Shown one piece after another: positions 16,224 to 24,999 of a stretch of DNA of 64,000 bases. The notes under the pieces are model-generated. The model did not search any database and had not been told where the DNA came from. It was given only the letters and a program-made list of their open reading frames with translations. Position 1 is the first letter of the stretch. Every line of letters starts with the position of its first letter. The stretch comes from Flexilinea flocculi. GTDB taxonomy: Bacteria; Chloroflexota; Anaerolineae; Anaerolineales; Anaerolineaceae. The stretch spans positions 524,342 to 588,341 of the forward strand of contig NZ_DF968181.1 in the NCBI RefSeq assembly GCF_001192795.1, given 5' to 3'. The position numbers were made by a program, and so were the translations under genes.

Positions 16224-19200
16224 TTATTCTACGATGACCAGATCACTGCCAGAGCGTCCGAATACCTCTGGTGAATACATCTCCTCTGCCTTTGCAGGCG
16301 GTACGATGAATGAGCCGGGAGTGGTCGCACGAGCGAAATAACTGTACTCGTAGGCGCCTTCCCAGAGCAATGAGGTAAATGCCTCAATTTGTTCATCGCG
16401 CATATTTTGATGTTCATACCAGGGCAGCCACCAGCAGCAATTTCCGGAACGGTCTGCCGGATTCTGCGGTAGTGATCCGGTTACTGATAGTTCTGGATTA
16501 AGTATTTCCAGACCAGCCGGTAACGGATCAACCAGAGCCACATGGTATCTGCGGTTGTCTGCAGCCATGGATATTCGAATGCGGACACGTGCGCCTGCAC
16601 GGATGTGCCAGGTTCCATCAGCATCTCGTGTGACATCAGAAGGATCATCCAGAGCTTCATAAGTCCTTGAAACGTAGAATCCTGCATCCAGTGGAGGCAG
16701 ATTTAAATCATTTGGCACGTATTTCAATCCCAGACGGTAATACAAACGGCCTGGACCTTCTTTACTTAGAATTAAATCTTCTTGACCTCCGGCAGTTTTT
16801 GAAAGGATATACACCATCGGAATCAATATTTCATGTTGTTCTGTCGTTCGATTGTGGAACTCATTTTTACCGGCATAGCTATCTCCAAACCACATCTGCG
16901 CAACGAAATCAGGTTCTATGGCTTCATATTTCCTGAAGTATTCATTTAAAGCCAGCAGAACAAAGACATTATCCTGTGTACCACTCCAACGACCGTGATT
17001 TCTTGATGCAAGGAGACCATTGACAACCTTTGGAATTAAATCACTTTTCGGATCGTTTTTAATCAACGCACTAAGCAAGATCGCATCGGTTCTGCGATCC
17101 GATCTGAGTAACAGATAAGATTGATCGTCATAAGCGGTAACGAAATTTGCTGCACCCGCTGTTTCAACGGTGTGATTCATCACATAAATTTGAATTTTAC
17201 TGATCAGATCAGGTAAATCGATCAATGGCCATAACCATCCAATGGCATCGATGGGAATCGCATCCAATCCATAGAACAGGATCAGATTCTCGGCTGCAAC
17301 AGAATCACGGTCACCCATCAAATCCCGTACATACAGTGCATATGCGGTAATTGAAATTTTCGTTTGTTCGCTATACCACGCAGGGAAGTGGTCCTTCAGA
17401 TTTTGCATGTAACCCAATACACTTTGCTGCATTTCAGCGGGGACATCATAGCCATTTTCCGCAGCCCTGAACAAGGCATGAGCCGTATGAACCGAGTTAA
17501 ATGGATTGGATTCAAATCCGCGCTGCCAGGTTGGGAAACCTCCATCAGAATTTTGCATACCGGCCAACCGACTGATATCACGTTTCACCGCTGCTTCCAA
17601 TTCTTCTTGCGGCGGCAGCCCTTCCGCTTTGAATGCGGAAAGAATATCTCGTAGCGAGGTAATCGCCAGAATGCGGCTGGAAAGCTGTTCCGAACATTCA
17701 AACGGGTAGTTTGTCAGATAAATTATGGCGTCCGTCAGCGATTGCAGCGCTGTCGCAGACGTTGTAATTTCCAATCCTCCAAACTGTGTGAAAACATCGG
17801 CCGGATAGTCAATAGCCTGGGCAGTAGTGCCTTCATCCAATATGCCGTAAGTGGCAAATGATTCGGATGATGCTGGCGTATAGACAGGTAGTTCGACAAG
17901 CGCGGCATCGGAAGCTCCAGTATCTGAGATAGCAGCAATTTGGATACGCGCTTTACCAGGAGATACTGTGGAAGCATCAAGCTGCACCTCGATTCTTGAA
18001 TGCGCTGGAACATTGACGCGCATTCCAGGATGAAGCAGCGCTAAATTCTCTGTTTGGGCAGCGACGATGACATCCATTATTGCTGCTGTTTGGTTTTGGA
18101 TAACCACCGGCATTTTGAATATGTCGCCAAAATTGAGGAATCTTGGCAAGGAAGGCCGAACCATTAATGGCAGACGAACTGTAAGACTTGATTCTCCTAT
18201 TCCAAATTTCTTCCAATCCGGGTCTACTGCCGCGACCATGATTCGGTATCGTGTCAGATTATCCGGAACTTGTACCGGTATTCTGGCAGTACCATCCAAA
18301 CCGGTTCGCACCGAAGGAGCGAATGCTGCCAGCGGATTGAAATCGGTTCTAACCTCAATTGTCTTATCTTCCTCTCCTCCTTCGAACATTTTTTCTTCTT
18401 TCCCTGACGCAAACATCGGCATCATGGCCATTTCTCCGCCTCCTCCTCCGCGGCCTCCTATCAACCGATCCATGCTTTTTTGCTGACTCTGTTTGGTCAG
18501 CGTCCAGGGATCGGTGAGCATGATGCTGGCACGTCCATAAATTCCTTCAAAAGAAGGAAACCGATAGGAATAGAAAATCTGAACCGGATCGGGAAGTTGA
18601 AATCCAGTCAGAGCAAGCACAGATTCATCCACAACCGCAATCGCCAGTTCGGCATCCGGGATCGGCTCACCTTTTGCATTTTTCACAGATACGGTCAACG
18701 TAGTCTCTTCCCCTGGCTCCAACTCATTGACATCGGGCGTAACATCCAGCGATAAGGATCGCGACAATGGCGGGATGTTCAGTGACAACGTTCCGCCGGC
18801 AAAAGCCGCCCGTTTAGGAAGGTCTGAAGCAGTAATACTCTCATCGTGCTCCCGATCGGATACTCCAACCAGTTCCACTTCGATATCGATATTGGGAATA
18901 TATGTATCCAGAATTGGAATTTCTAATGTATATGATTCCGAATCCATATGAAACGTTTGTGTGGAAAGTATTCCGCTGCGGTTAATGATGGCAAGACCCT
19001 CAGCCGGACTGAACGGCGCCTGTACCAGAATGGATGCTGTATCGTCAGGTTGATATATTTCTGCATCCGGAATCAAGGTCACTTCTTCCTTTACTAATTT
19101 TCCGGATGACAGGGAACCGGCGCCGGAGACCCAGCGCGTGATGCGAGTCTGATTTTTTCTTCCCTGGCCATCTGTTACGATCGCTGTGATCTGATAGGTC

Positions 19201-22200
19201 CCACCGGAGGATGTTTCAAACTCGCAGGAACCCGGTTCTTTCCCTGACATTGTGGAACAAGTGACCGGATCTGTCAATTCCTCAACCCAATTTCCTTTTT
19301 TATTTTTCCAGGTTAATCGTCCGGCAATCATTTCGACCGATTGATCAGGCACAACAAGACCATCGACATCGGTAACGATAAAATCAATTTTTAAGGGTTG
19401 ATTCATTGGAACGAAGTAATGATCACTGCGCAATCCAATATAAACTTCTGCCGGATGAACGATAAAAGATGACGAATCCGTCCATGCCTGACGGTTAACA
19501 TCCATCACAGTTGCTTCAGCGGAAATTGTATAGGGACTGGGATCGATTGCTTTATCACCGCTGCTGTCCAGATCGATTGCCAGGTAGTGCATACCGCTCG
19601 CATCTGTTTTCCCTTCATAGGTCGATTGATTCGATTCATCTTCATATCCATAATCCCCGTAATCGTAGACCAAAGTCCACCAGGGTTTCCATGTTCCAAA
19701 TGTATAATCAGGCCAATTGGGAGGAGCATAGTTGGTTATTACGGGCGTCACTTTCCAGGTGACATCCGCATTGGTTAAAGGATCTCCGGCATAATAAGCG
19801 GCTTTTACAGAAGTGATGGCACGCGCAACTTCTGAATCGGAGCTGATATAAAATGGACCAGCGGATTCATTTTGGACAGTAACTTCAAATTCCGGCCTTC
19901 GAAACTCTTCAATCTGGAATGAATGCGAAGTGTTTTTCCCAGGCATTTCTTCGGGAACGCTTTCTGCTGTGAGTCCAATGATCGCATTGCCAAGATTTAC
20001 ATTCTCCGGTATTTTAATTGCAAAATCAAATCCCCCCAGGCCGTGGATTTCAGCAAGACCATTGGCGATAACATTGTTCTGTGAATCTGATACGGAATAG
20101 TTGACCGATTTTATGGAACGATCCGGGGCTTGAACATCCCCATCCTGACCGCCTCCGATCTGGCGGATCCAACCCTTGACATGAACTTCTTCACCCGGCC
20201 GATACAGTTTTCTGTCGTCAAACACATACCACCTGATTTCGTCCTGCGGCGGCAAGGCTTGCCAGGCGTCCTGGTACCAATAATAGGGTGATCGCGGAAG
20301 AATCGCGGTTTCAGAACCCGATGTACCTGTCAGATACAAAGCGCCGGAAGGAATTGCAAATTTTGCCAGACCATCGCCGCCTGTCACAGCCGATACTTCA
20401 CCGTTATCCGAGGCGATTTCCACATTTGGAATCGGTGACCCGGTTTGTAGATCGGTGGCCCTGACAATCATGTTACTGTGATCAAAAAATGCGTCCAGAC
20501 CTATGTGACTGATTTGAACCCATACGATAATGGTCTGATAAAACCGCTTCCATTGCTCCTCATCCGATTCAAAGAAGGATTTTGGCGGTTGGACGATGAT
20601 GGCAAAGTGTCCGCTCGAACTAGACATGAATTCCTGAAGATTAATATCAATTTGCGTCAACTCATCTTTCGGAAGATTAAGATTCATTTTTCGATCTGCC
20701 AGCAGAATTCCCGGCATCTGGGGAGATAATTCTTCATACTGCCAATTCTGTGCATAAAATTGAAAATCTGTCCAGTCAGAGGGTTGTACAGAATAAATTT
20801 GAACATTCAACCATTCGTGATTGATCGCATGGAAAGAAAAAATTGGCTGACTGGAATGGGGATCTAACGTCACGAAATTACGATCGGGACCGATAATATC
20901 TTTTTCTGCAGCGCCGATTTTAAAAGTAACCCGTGTATCTTTTCCCAATTTTTGCCCGTAAATATCTTGCAGATCCGCAGATATGGTAGCCGTATAAATC
21001 GTTCTGCCTTTTGTCTGCCCTTGCAAATACACCACATTATTGAAGGTGGAGAAAGTCAATCCCGGAATTTCCGGTTCGAACCGGATCCATTCTTCTTTAA
21101 AAAGTTCCTGATCTAATTCATTGTTGAATTCCATCGTCAGCGGAGAGAATGGCGGACAGCTTTCATTATTCCAGTAGCAATAGTAATCGGATATCGCCAA
21201 CGGTTCATAGGTTTTGAAGGAATAATTTTGTACTTCCTGGTTTACGAGAGGCCCCTCAGCGGAAGGTGTCCCGGGACCGACTATCAGGGAGTAATTTGAT
21301 GACGACTCCAGGGGTTCATAGGGTCGAAATGCCAGCCATCGACCTTCTACGGCATTTTTCAAGTGTTCCTGAAGCTGCGAATCAGAAGTAATTTCGGCTT
21401 CATCAACCAAAGTAAGGGAAAAGGTTTTTGGAACAGTTCCCTCTCCTGCAGCGCTCTGCAGGGTAATGGTATTCAAAACAGAAGCCGGATCGATCTGTTG
21501 GTTAAAAGATAAATAGAAGATGGGCTCAAGAGACAGCGGCGTTTCCGGATTTGGCCAGATTTCTGTGATGGCGGGCGGCGGTGTCGTAAATGTCCAGGTC
21601 ACATCCTTTTGGAGTTCCTGCCCCGAAACTGATTTGGTGCCTTTGGGAATCGTAACCTGGTATTCGGTTGCTTTTGGCAGCCTGTTGATCGATTCAGAAT
21701 CGTATTGAAAGGTTAACGTTTTTGTGCCGAGCCACTGCCAGGTTCCGGGAAGATTCGGCTCGATCTTGACCGGAACTTCTTCAAATTCCAGATCCTGCAA
21801 AGTGGAAATTGCAACCATCGGCTGGTTGAATGTTATGCTGATAACAGGAGCTGTCTCAATTTCACCTTCCGGTGAATACCTTAACACTTCCAGCGGCTCG
21901 TTTCCTATCCCTTCAGGAACAGGCGTTACGGTAAGCGGCGGGAACGGTTCCTGGATTGTTGTTCCGATTGTTGGGGGCAGCAGACTTTCTTCAGGAAGTT
22001 TAAATTCCACAATTTCTGATCCGGAAGGCTCTAATTTTGGAAGTCTGTTTAGAATTTGATCGATCTCTTCTTGCTTCAGATAAACTCCAGTGGCGGGAGG
22101 TTCCACGGTAGTCACACGCGCTTGTGATTGCCCTTCGCTGAGTTCGATTTCCAAATGGAAAGGATTGTCAGCTGCAGTCTGATCTTCTGCCAGTGCTATG

Positions 22201-22268
22201 ATTGTGATCGAAAAAAACCACAGGACAAAAAGTGTTAAACACCAAAGGATCGTACTTTTAACTGTCAT
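16224..22268 (-). CDS. Bacterial alpha-2-macroglobulin-like protease inhibitor, thioester type
   Basis: Very large exported protein (2014 residues) predicted to trap proteases. The signal peptide is TILWCLTLFVLWFFSITIIALA, with no lipobox Cys. The N-terminal part has Big_5-like domains (SPEGEIETAPVISITFNQPM; PLSLEPIFYLSFNQQID), followed by MG domains (KLYRPGEEVHVKGWIR; LRSDHYFVPMNQPLKIDFIV). A Gly/Met-rich loop (GGRGGGGGEMAMMPMF) in the middle is the likely bait region. The macroglobulin core VRTDFNPLAAFAPSVRTGLDG follows, and the thioester motif CSEQ lies near residue 1524. I chose ATG 22268 because it follows GGAGG by 8 nt; the upstream in-frame codon is TTG with no RBS. No penicillin-binding protein 1C gene is adjacent, unlike the usual E. 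coli-type pair. Confidence 0.92.
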   Translation of the reverse strand: MTVKSTILWCLTLFVLWFFSITIIALAEDQTAADNPFHLEIELSEGQSQARVTTVEPPATGVYLKQEEIDQILNRLPKLEPSGSEIVEFKLPEESLLPPTIGTTIQEPFPPLTVTPVPEGIGNEPLEVLRYSPEGEIETAPVISITFNQPMVAISTLQDLEFEEVPVKIEPNLPGTWQWLGTKTLTFQYDSESINRLPKATEYQVTIPKGTKSVSGQELQKDVTWTFTTPPPAITEIWPNPETPLSLEPIFYLSFNQQIDPASVLNTITLQSAAGEGTVPKTFSLTLVDEAEITSDSQLQEHLKNAVEGRWLAFRPYEPLESSSNYSLIVGPGTPSAEGPLVNQEVQNYSFKTYEPLAISDYYCYWNNESCPPFSPLTMEFNNELDQELFKEEWIRFEPEIPGLTFSTFNNVVYLQGQTKGRTIYTATISADLQDIYGQKLGKDTRVTFKIGAAEKDIIGPDRNFVTLDPHSSQPIFSFHAINHEWLNVQIYSVQPSDWTDFQFYAQNWQYEELSPQMPGILLADRKMNLNLPKDELTQIDINLQEFMSSSSGHFAIIVQPPKSFFESDEEQWKRFYQTIIVWVQISHIGLDAFFDHSNMIVRATDLQTGSPIPNVEIASDNGEVSAVTGGDGLAKFAIPSGALYLTGTSGSETAILPRSPYYWYQDAWQALPPQDEIRWYVFDDRKLYRPGEEVHVKGWIRQIGGGQDGDVQAPDRSIKSVNYSVSDSQNNVIANGLAEIHGLGGFDFAIKIPENVNLGNAIIGLTAESVPEEMPGKNTSHSFQIEEFRRPEFEVTVQNESAGPFYISSDSEVARAITSVKAAYYAGDPLTNADVTWKVTPVITNYAPPNWPDYTFGTWKPWWTLVYDYGDYGYEDESNQSTYEGKTDASGMHYLAIDLDSSGDKAIDPSPYTISAEATVMDVNRQAWTDSSSFIVHPAEVYIGLRSDHYFVPMNQPLKIDFIVTDVDGLVVPDQSVEMIAGRLTWKNKKGNWVEELTDPVTCSTMSGKEPGSCEFETSSGGTYQITAIVTDGQGRKNQTRITRWVSGAGSLSSGKLVKEEVTLIPDAEIYQPDDTASILVQAPFSPAEGLAIINRSGILSTQTFHMDSESYTLEIPILDTYIPNIDIEVELVGVSDREHDESITASDLPKRAAFAGGTLSLNIPPLSRSLSLDVTPDVNELEPGEETTLTVSVKNAKGEPIPDAELAIAVVDESVLALTGFQLPDPVQIFYSYRFPSFEGIYGRASIMLTDPWTLTKQSQQKSMDRLIGGRGGGGGEMAMMPMFASGKEEKMFEGGEEDKTIEVRTDFNPLAAFAPSVRTGLDGTARIPVQVPDNLTRYRIMVAAVDPDWKKFGIGESSLTVRLPLMVRPSLPRFLNFGDIFKMPVVIQNQTAAIMDVIVAAQTENLALLHPGMRVNVPAHSRIEVQLDASTVSPGKARIQIAAISDTGASDAALVELPVYTPASSESFATYGILDEGTTAQAIDYPADVFTQFGGLEITTSATALQSLTDAIIYLTNYPFECSEQLSSRILAITSLRDILSAFKAEGLPPQEELEAAVKRDISRLAGMQNSDGGFPTWQRGFESNPFNSVHTAHALFRAAENGYDVPAEMQQSVLGYMQNLKDHFPAWYSEQTKISITAYALYVRDLMGDRDSVAAENLILFYGLDAIPIDAIGWLWPLIDLPDLISKIQIYVMNHTVETAGAANFVTAYDDQSYLLLRSDRRTDAILLSALIKNDPKSDLIPKVVNGLLASRNHGRWSGTQDNVFVLLALNEYFRKYEAIEPDFVAQMWFGDSYAGKNEFHNRTTEQHEILIPMVYILSKTAGGQEDLILSKEGPGRLYYRLGLKYVPNDLNLPPLDAGFYVSRTYEALDDPSDVTRDADGTWHIRAGARVRIRISMAADNRRYHVALVDPLPAGLEILNPELSVTGSLPQNPADRSGNCCWWLPWYEHQNMRDEQIEAFTSLLWEGAYEYSYFARATTPGSFIVPPAKAEEMYSPEVFGRSGSDLVIVE

Positions 22269-22439
22269 ATTGATATCCTCCAACAAAAATCAGGCGTTTT
22301 CAGTCTGTCAATTTTTAAATATTTTGATGAGTTTTCCTATAACTCCATTGTACATTTTTTTGTGTCGATTCAATCATTCGTATATTCCGTTACTGTTTTC
22401 ATATCGAAGATTTCTGGGAGAGATGAAGTGTTGCGAAAA

Positions 22440-22549
22440 TATTTGAAGAACCTTTCAAATAAAGCAAAAAAATGGATGTTGTAATGATTTTGTGCTCTAC
22501 GCAAAATCATTACAACATCCATTTTTTGCTTCATATTTCGGAATTGCTG
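22440..22549. repeat. TIR-hairpin element, copy 5
   Basis: A very strong central stem pairs 22462-22494 with 22501-22531 (AATGGATGTTGTAATG arm). The right TIR is CATATTTCGGAATTGCTG. The left TIR is degenerate. It occupies the promoter side of the alpha-2-macroglobulin gene; the rest of the 350-bp gap holds no clear gene. Confidence 0.75.
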
Positions 22550-22637
22550 GATGTGTCCTCGTGGTTATAAAATCATGGATTTATGGCATTATGGAGTAGA
22601 AATGCTTATGAAACATCCACAGTATGAGTTCATTGTT

Positions 22638-23426
22638 TCATTTTCGCTTCTTGGGAATCCAGGGAATGAAGAACGGTGTATTCTTGATATATTCCTGATA
22701 TTTCGGATTCTGTCCCATTGTTTTCTCAAGCAGTTTTGCCCCGGATACCCGAACTAGTAATGTCGTCATGATAATCGGGCTGAAAATTGTCCACCACCCG
22801 CCGGCAGCGCTTGCGATAGAAAAATATCCCCACCATTGCATGGAGTCACCAAAATAATTTGGATGGCGGGTATATCGCCAAACGCCTGTATCCAATATTT
22901 TGCCTTTATTTTGCGGATTGGCGCGGAATTTTGCCAGCTGAAAGTCGCCGGAAGCTTCAAAGAAAAATCCAATCATCCAGAAAATGACACCAAGAAAATC
23001 GAAGAAAATGAAATGGTTTGGTGAAGGATGAATTTGTGCAGCCAGAAGCGGAGTGGAGATGATGCAGAGAAGCAATCCCTGAAGCAAGAATACTTGAAAA
23101 AGACTCCGCCACCACCAGGTCTTTCCTGCGTCAGACCGAAATTTCTGATATCTGCTGTCTTCAGGTTTGCGGAAATTTCGAATAAAAATATGTGTTGCGA
23201 GACGCAATCCCCAAATTGTAGCAAGGATGGAAATGAGGAGTTTCCTTCCCTGAAAACCATTTGGCGTCAGGAAAAAATAAATCCAGACCGATAGTACAAA
23301 TCCGGCTCCCCAAAAGATATCGACGATACTGGAATTTTTGATAAGAAGACTGATCACCCACAAAATAATCATGAGGACAAGGATTACAGCCAGGTTAATG
23401 CCGAAGATCGTTTGAATGGTCATCAT
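22638..23426 (-). CDS. DUF1295 / steroid 5-alpha-reductase-like membrane protein
   Basis: Polytopic membrane protein (about 262 residues, six or seven hydrophobic segments). The C-terminal signature GVWRYTRHPNYFGDSMQWWGYF is characteristic of the DUF1295/isoprenylcysteine methyltransferase superfamily. Mid-protein ILATIWGLRLATHIFIRN also matches DUF1295. The substrate is unknown; lipid or isoprenoid modification is family-level knowledge only. The start is either of two tandem ATG codons (23426 or 23423), 9-12 nt past the degV stop, so it is the last gene of a three-gene operon. Confidence 0.82.
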   Translation of the reverse strand: MMTIQTIFGINLAVILVLMIILWVISLLIKNSSIVDIFWGAGFVLSVWIYFFLTPNGFQGRKLLISILATIWGLRLATHIFIRNFRKPEDSRYQKFRSDAGKTWWWRSLFQVFLLQGLLLCIISTPLLAAQIHPSPNHFIFFDFLGVIFWMIGFFFEASGDFQLAKFRANPQNKGKILDTGVWRYTRHPNYFGDSMQWWGYFSIASAAGGWWTIFSPIIMTTLLVRVSGAKLLEKTMGQNPKYQEYIKNTPFFIPWIPKKRK

Positions 23427-23434
23427 CTCAGTCT

Positions 23435-24274
23435 CTATGTCTCTTTCTGCACACAAGCAAAACCTAAAACTCCCGATCCCAGGTGCGCTCCTAAAACCGG
23501 ATTAACAATTCCAAACAGGATCTCCTTTTCAGGGAACAATCCTGTAACTCGGCTTTGAAGTAATTGAAGCTGATCTCTTGAGCCGGAATAGAGAAGGGCT
23601 AATTTTTCAAAAGGATTCAACGATTCGATTTTGTAAATCAAATGTTGAATGGCATTCTTTTTGGTGCGTTGCTTTTCAATACCCGAAATTCCCTGATGCA
23701 TTTTCAGGATCGGTTTAATTTGCAGTAAATCTCCGATGGTTGAGACAAATCGGTTCATTCTCCCGCTCTTCCGCAAATATTTCATGGAATCTAATGCAGC
23801 CCATACATGGGTTCGTTGGATCTGATCTTCCAATACGGGTAAGATTTCTTTGACCGTTCGTCCTTCCTGGGCAAGCTGGGCAGCTTTTTGAACTAAAAAA
23901 CCGGTTCCCATACTTAAGGATTGTGAATCCAGGACAGTCACTGGTACAACCAAAGTATCTTTTGCTGCTGATTGGGCAATATCCATTACGCCGCTTAATG
24001 AAGTCGAAATATGAATCGATAAAACTTCCGACGCCCCTTCATCATATAATGTTTGATACAGGGATCGGAATTTTGTCGGTGACGGCACTGCTGTTGTCGG
24101 GTAGTCTTCATAGAAAAGCATTTTTTCATAAAATTCTTCTCGACTGATGTCAATCCCATCCAGAAAATCATGATTTCCGATCCGAACATAAAGCGGCACC
24201 ACACAGATTTTCAGGCTTTTTATGATTTCAACGGGCAGATCACAAGTACTGTCTGTTACGATACGTACAGTCAT
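23435..24274 (-). CDS. DegV family fatty-acid-binding protein
   Basis: Cytosolic EDD-fold protein (279 residues) that binds fatty acids, in some bacteria serving the FakB role for fatty-acid kinase. Signatures: RIVTDSTCDLPVEII at the N-terminus, the fatty-acid pocket segment LSIHISTSLSGVMDIAQSAA, and GAHLGSGVLGFACV at the C-terminus. The ATG at 24274 follows AGGAAA; longer frames begin with TTG. It starts 2 nt from the preceding gene's stop. No FakA kinase gene is nearby. Confidence 0.92.
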   Translation of the reverse strand: MTVRIVTDSTCDLPVEIIKSLKICVVPLYVRIGNHDFLDGIDISREEFYEKMLFYEDYPTTAVPSPTKFRSLYQTLYDEGASEVLSIHISTSLSGVMDIAQSAAKDTLVVPVTVLDSQSLSMGTGFLVQKAAQLAQEGRTVKEILPVLEDQIQRTHVWAALDSMKYLRKSGRMNRFVSTIGDLLQIKPILKMHQGISGIEKQRTKKNAIQHLIYKIESLNPFEKLALLYSGSRDQLQLLQSRVTGLFPEKEILFGIVNPVLGAHLGSGVLGFACVQKET

Positions 24275-24275
24275 A

Positions 24276-24623
24276 TTATTTCCTGATGATGAGAATAAGG
24301 CCAAAGACAATTTCTACTGCCAGACTGATCCAATTGGAGGAGACTGCTGATTTATCAACAAAAATGAACACGATTCTAACTGCTGCTATAGCCAAATAAC
24401 CTAAACCAAGGATGCGATATCCATCTTCTCCAAACAGGAATGGTGCAACACCCAACGCAATGAATAACGCACCAAAGATCGATCGAATTTCCGTTATACC
24501 ACGTGGTCCACTGGCAATTATTCCGGTGAAGTTATCGATTGCGGTTGGTTTAATTAGTGAAAACAATCCTGTCGCAGCAGTGCCGATGGCTGCAATACCT
24601 TTTAATATCATGAGCAGATTCAT
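24276..24623 (-). CDS. Small DUF4345-like membrane protein
   Basis: 115 residues with four hydrophobic segments (MNLLMILKGIAAIGTAATGLF; IFGALFIALGVAPFLFG; ILGLGYLAIAAVRIVFIFV; ISLAVEIVFGLILII). The pattern of a Gly/Ala-rich first helix and RSIFGALFIALG matches DUF4345-like proteins; function is unknown. RBS AAGGAG precedes the ATG at 24623. It is the first gene of the operon with degV and the DUF1295 gene and is transcribed away from the CarH-like regulator gene. Confidence 0.75.
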   Translation of the reverse strand: MNLLMILKGIAAIGTAATGLFSLIKPTAIDNFTGIIASGPRGITEIRSIFGALFIALGVAPFLFGEDGYRILGLGYLAIAAVRIVFIFVDKSAVSSNWISLAVEIVFGLILIIRK

Positions 24624-24807
24624 TGAGATTCTCCTTTTTTTATGTTGAAATTTATACAAATAAAAAAATTTCCCTGATTTTGGATTACTGTTTTCACTTT
24701 TACCGATTTCTTATTGGTAAGGGCAGTCCTTTAACAAAAACAATAACCATAATGTTTTCATAATTTATGTTAATCGATCTGGAATTAACCGTCAATATAA
24801 TGTTTGT

Positions 24808-24976
24808 AAAATATAGACAAAAATATGACAAGATTCATCATGGTAATAATGCGTTAAATTACCTGTCGAATGCGAGGAATTACTGGTTTGATGAATTACA
24901 CGCGCCGTGTTTTATAGATGACGAAAGATAAAAAAGCAGAAAATATATTGACAAAACATAGACAAAAAGGTAAACT
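24808..24976 (+). promoter_or_regulatory. Promoter and repeated operator-like motif for the CarH-like regulator
   Basis: A promoter with TTGACA (24948-24953), a 17-nt spacer and TAAACT (24971-24976) precedes the regulator gene. The motif AAAAyATAGACAAAAA occurs twice in direct orientation: at 24808-24823 in the divergent intergenic region, and at 24953-24968 filling the spacer, which is where MerR-family proteins bind. The remainder of the 376-bp region shows nothing else. Confidence 0.65.
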
Positions 24977-24999
24977 AAGGAACGACAGGAAAAAATAAT

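Noticed and set aside
18067-18486. 139-codon plus-strand ORF
   Set aside because: Antisense shadow of the alpha-2-macroglobulin gene; frame follows codon structure of the opposite strand and has no RBS or motif.
22198-22446. 82-codon ORF upstream of the alpha-2-macroglobulin start
   Set aside because: It overlaps the start of that gene on the other strand and the hairpin element, with no RBS or recognisable motif.
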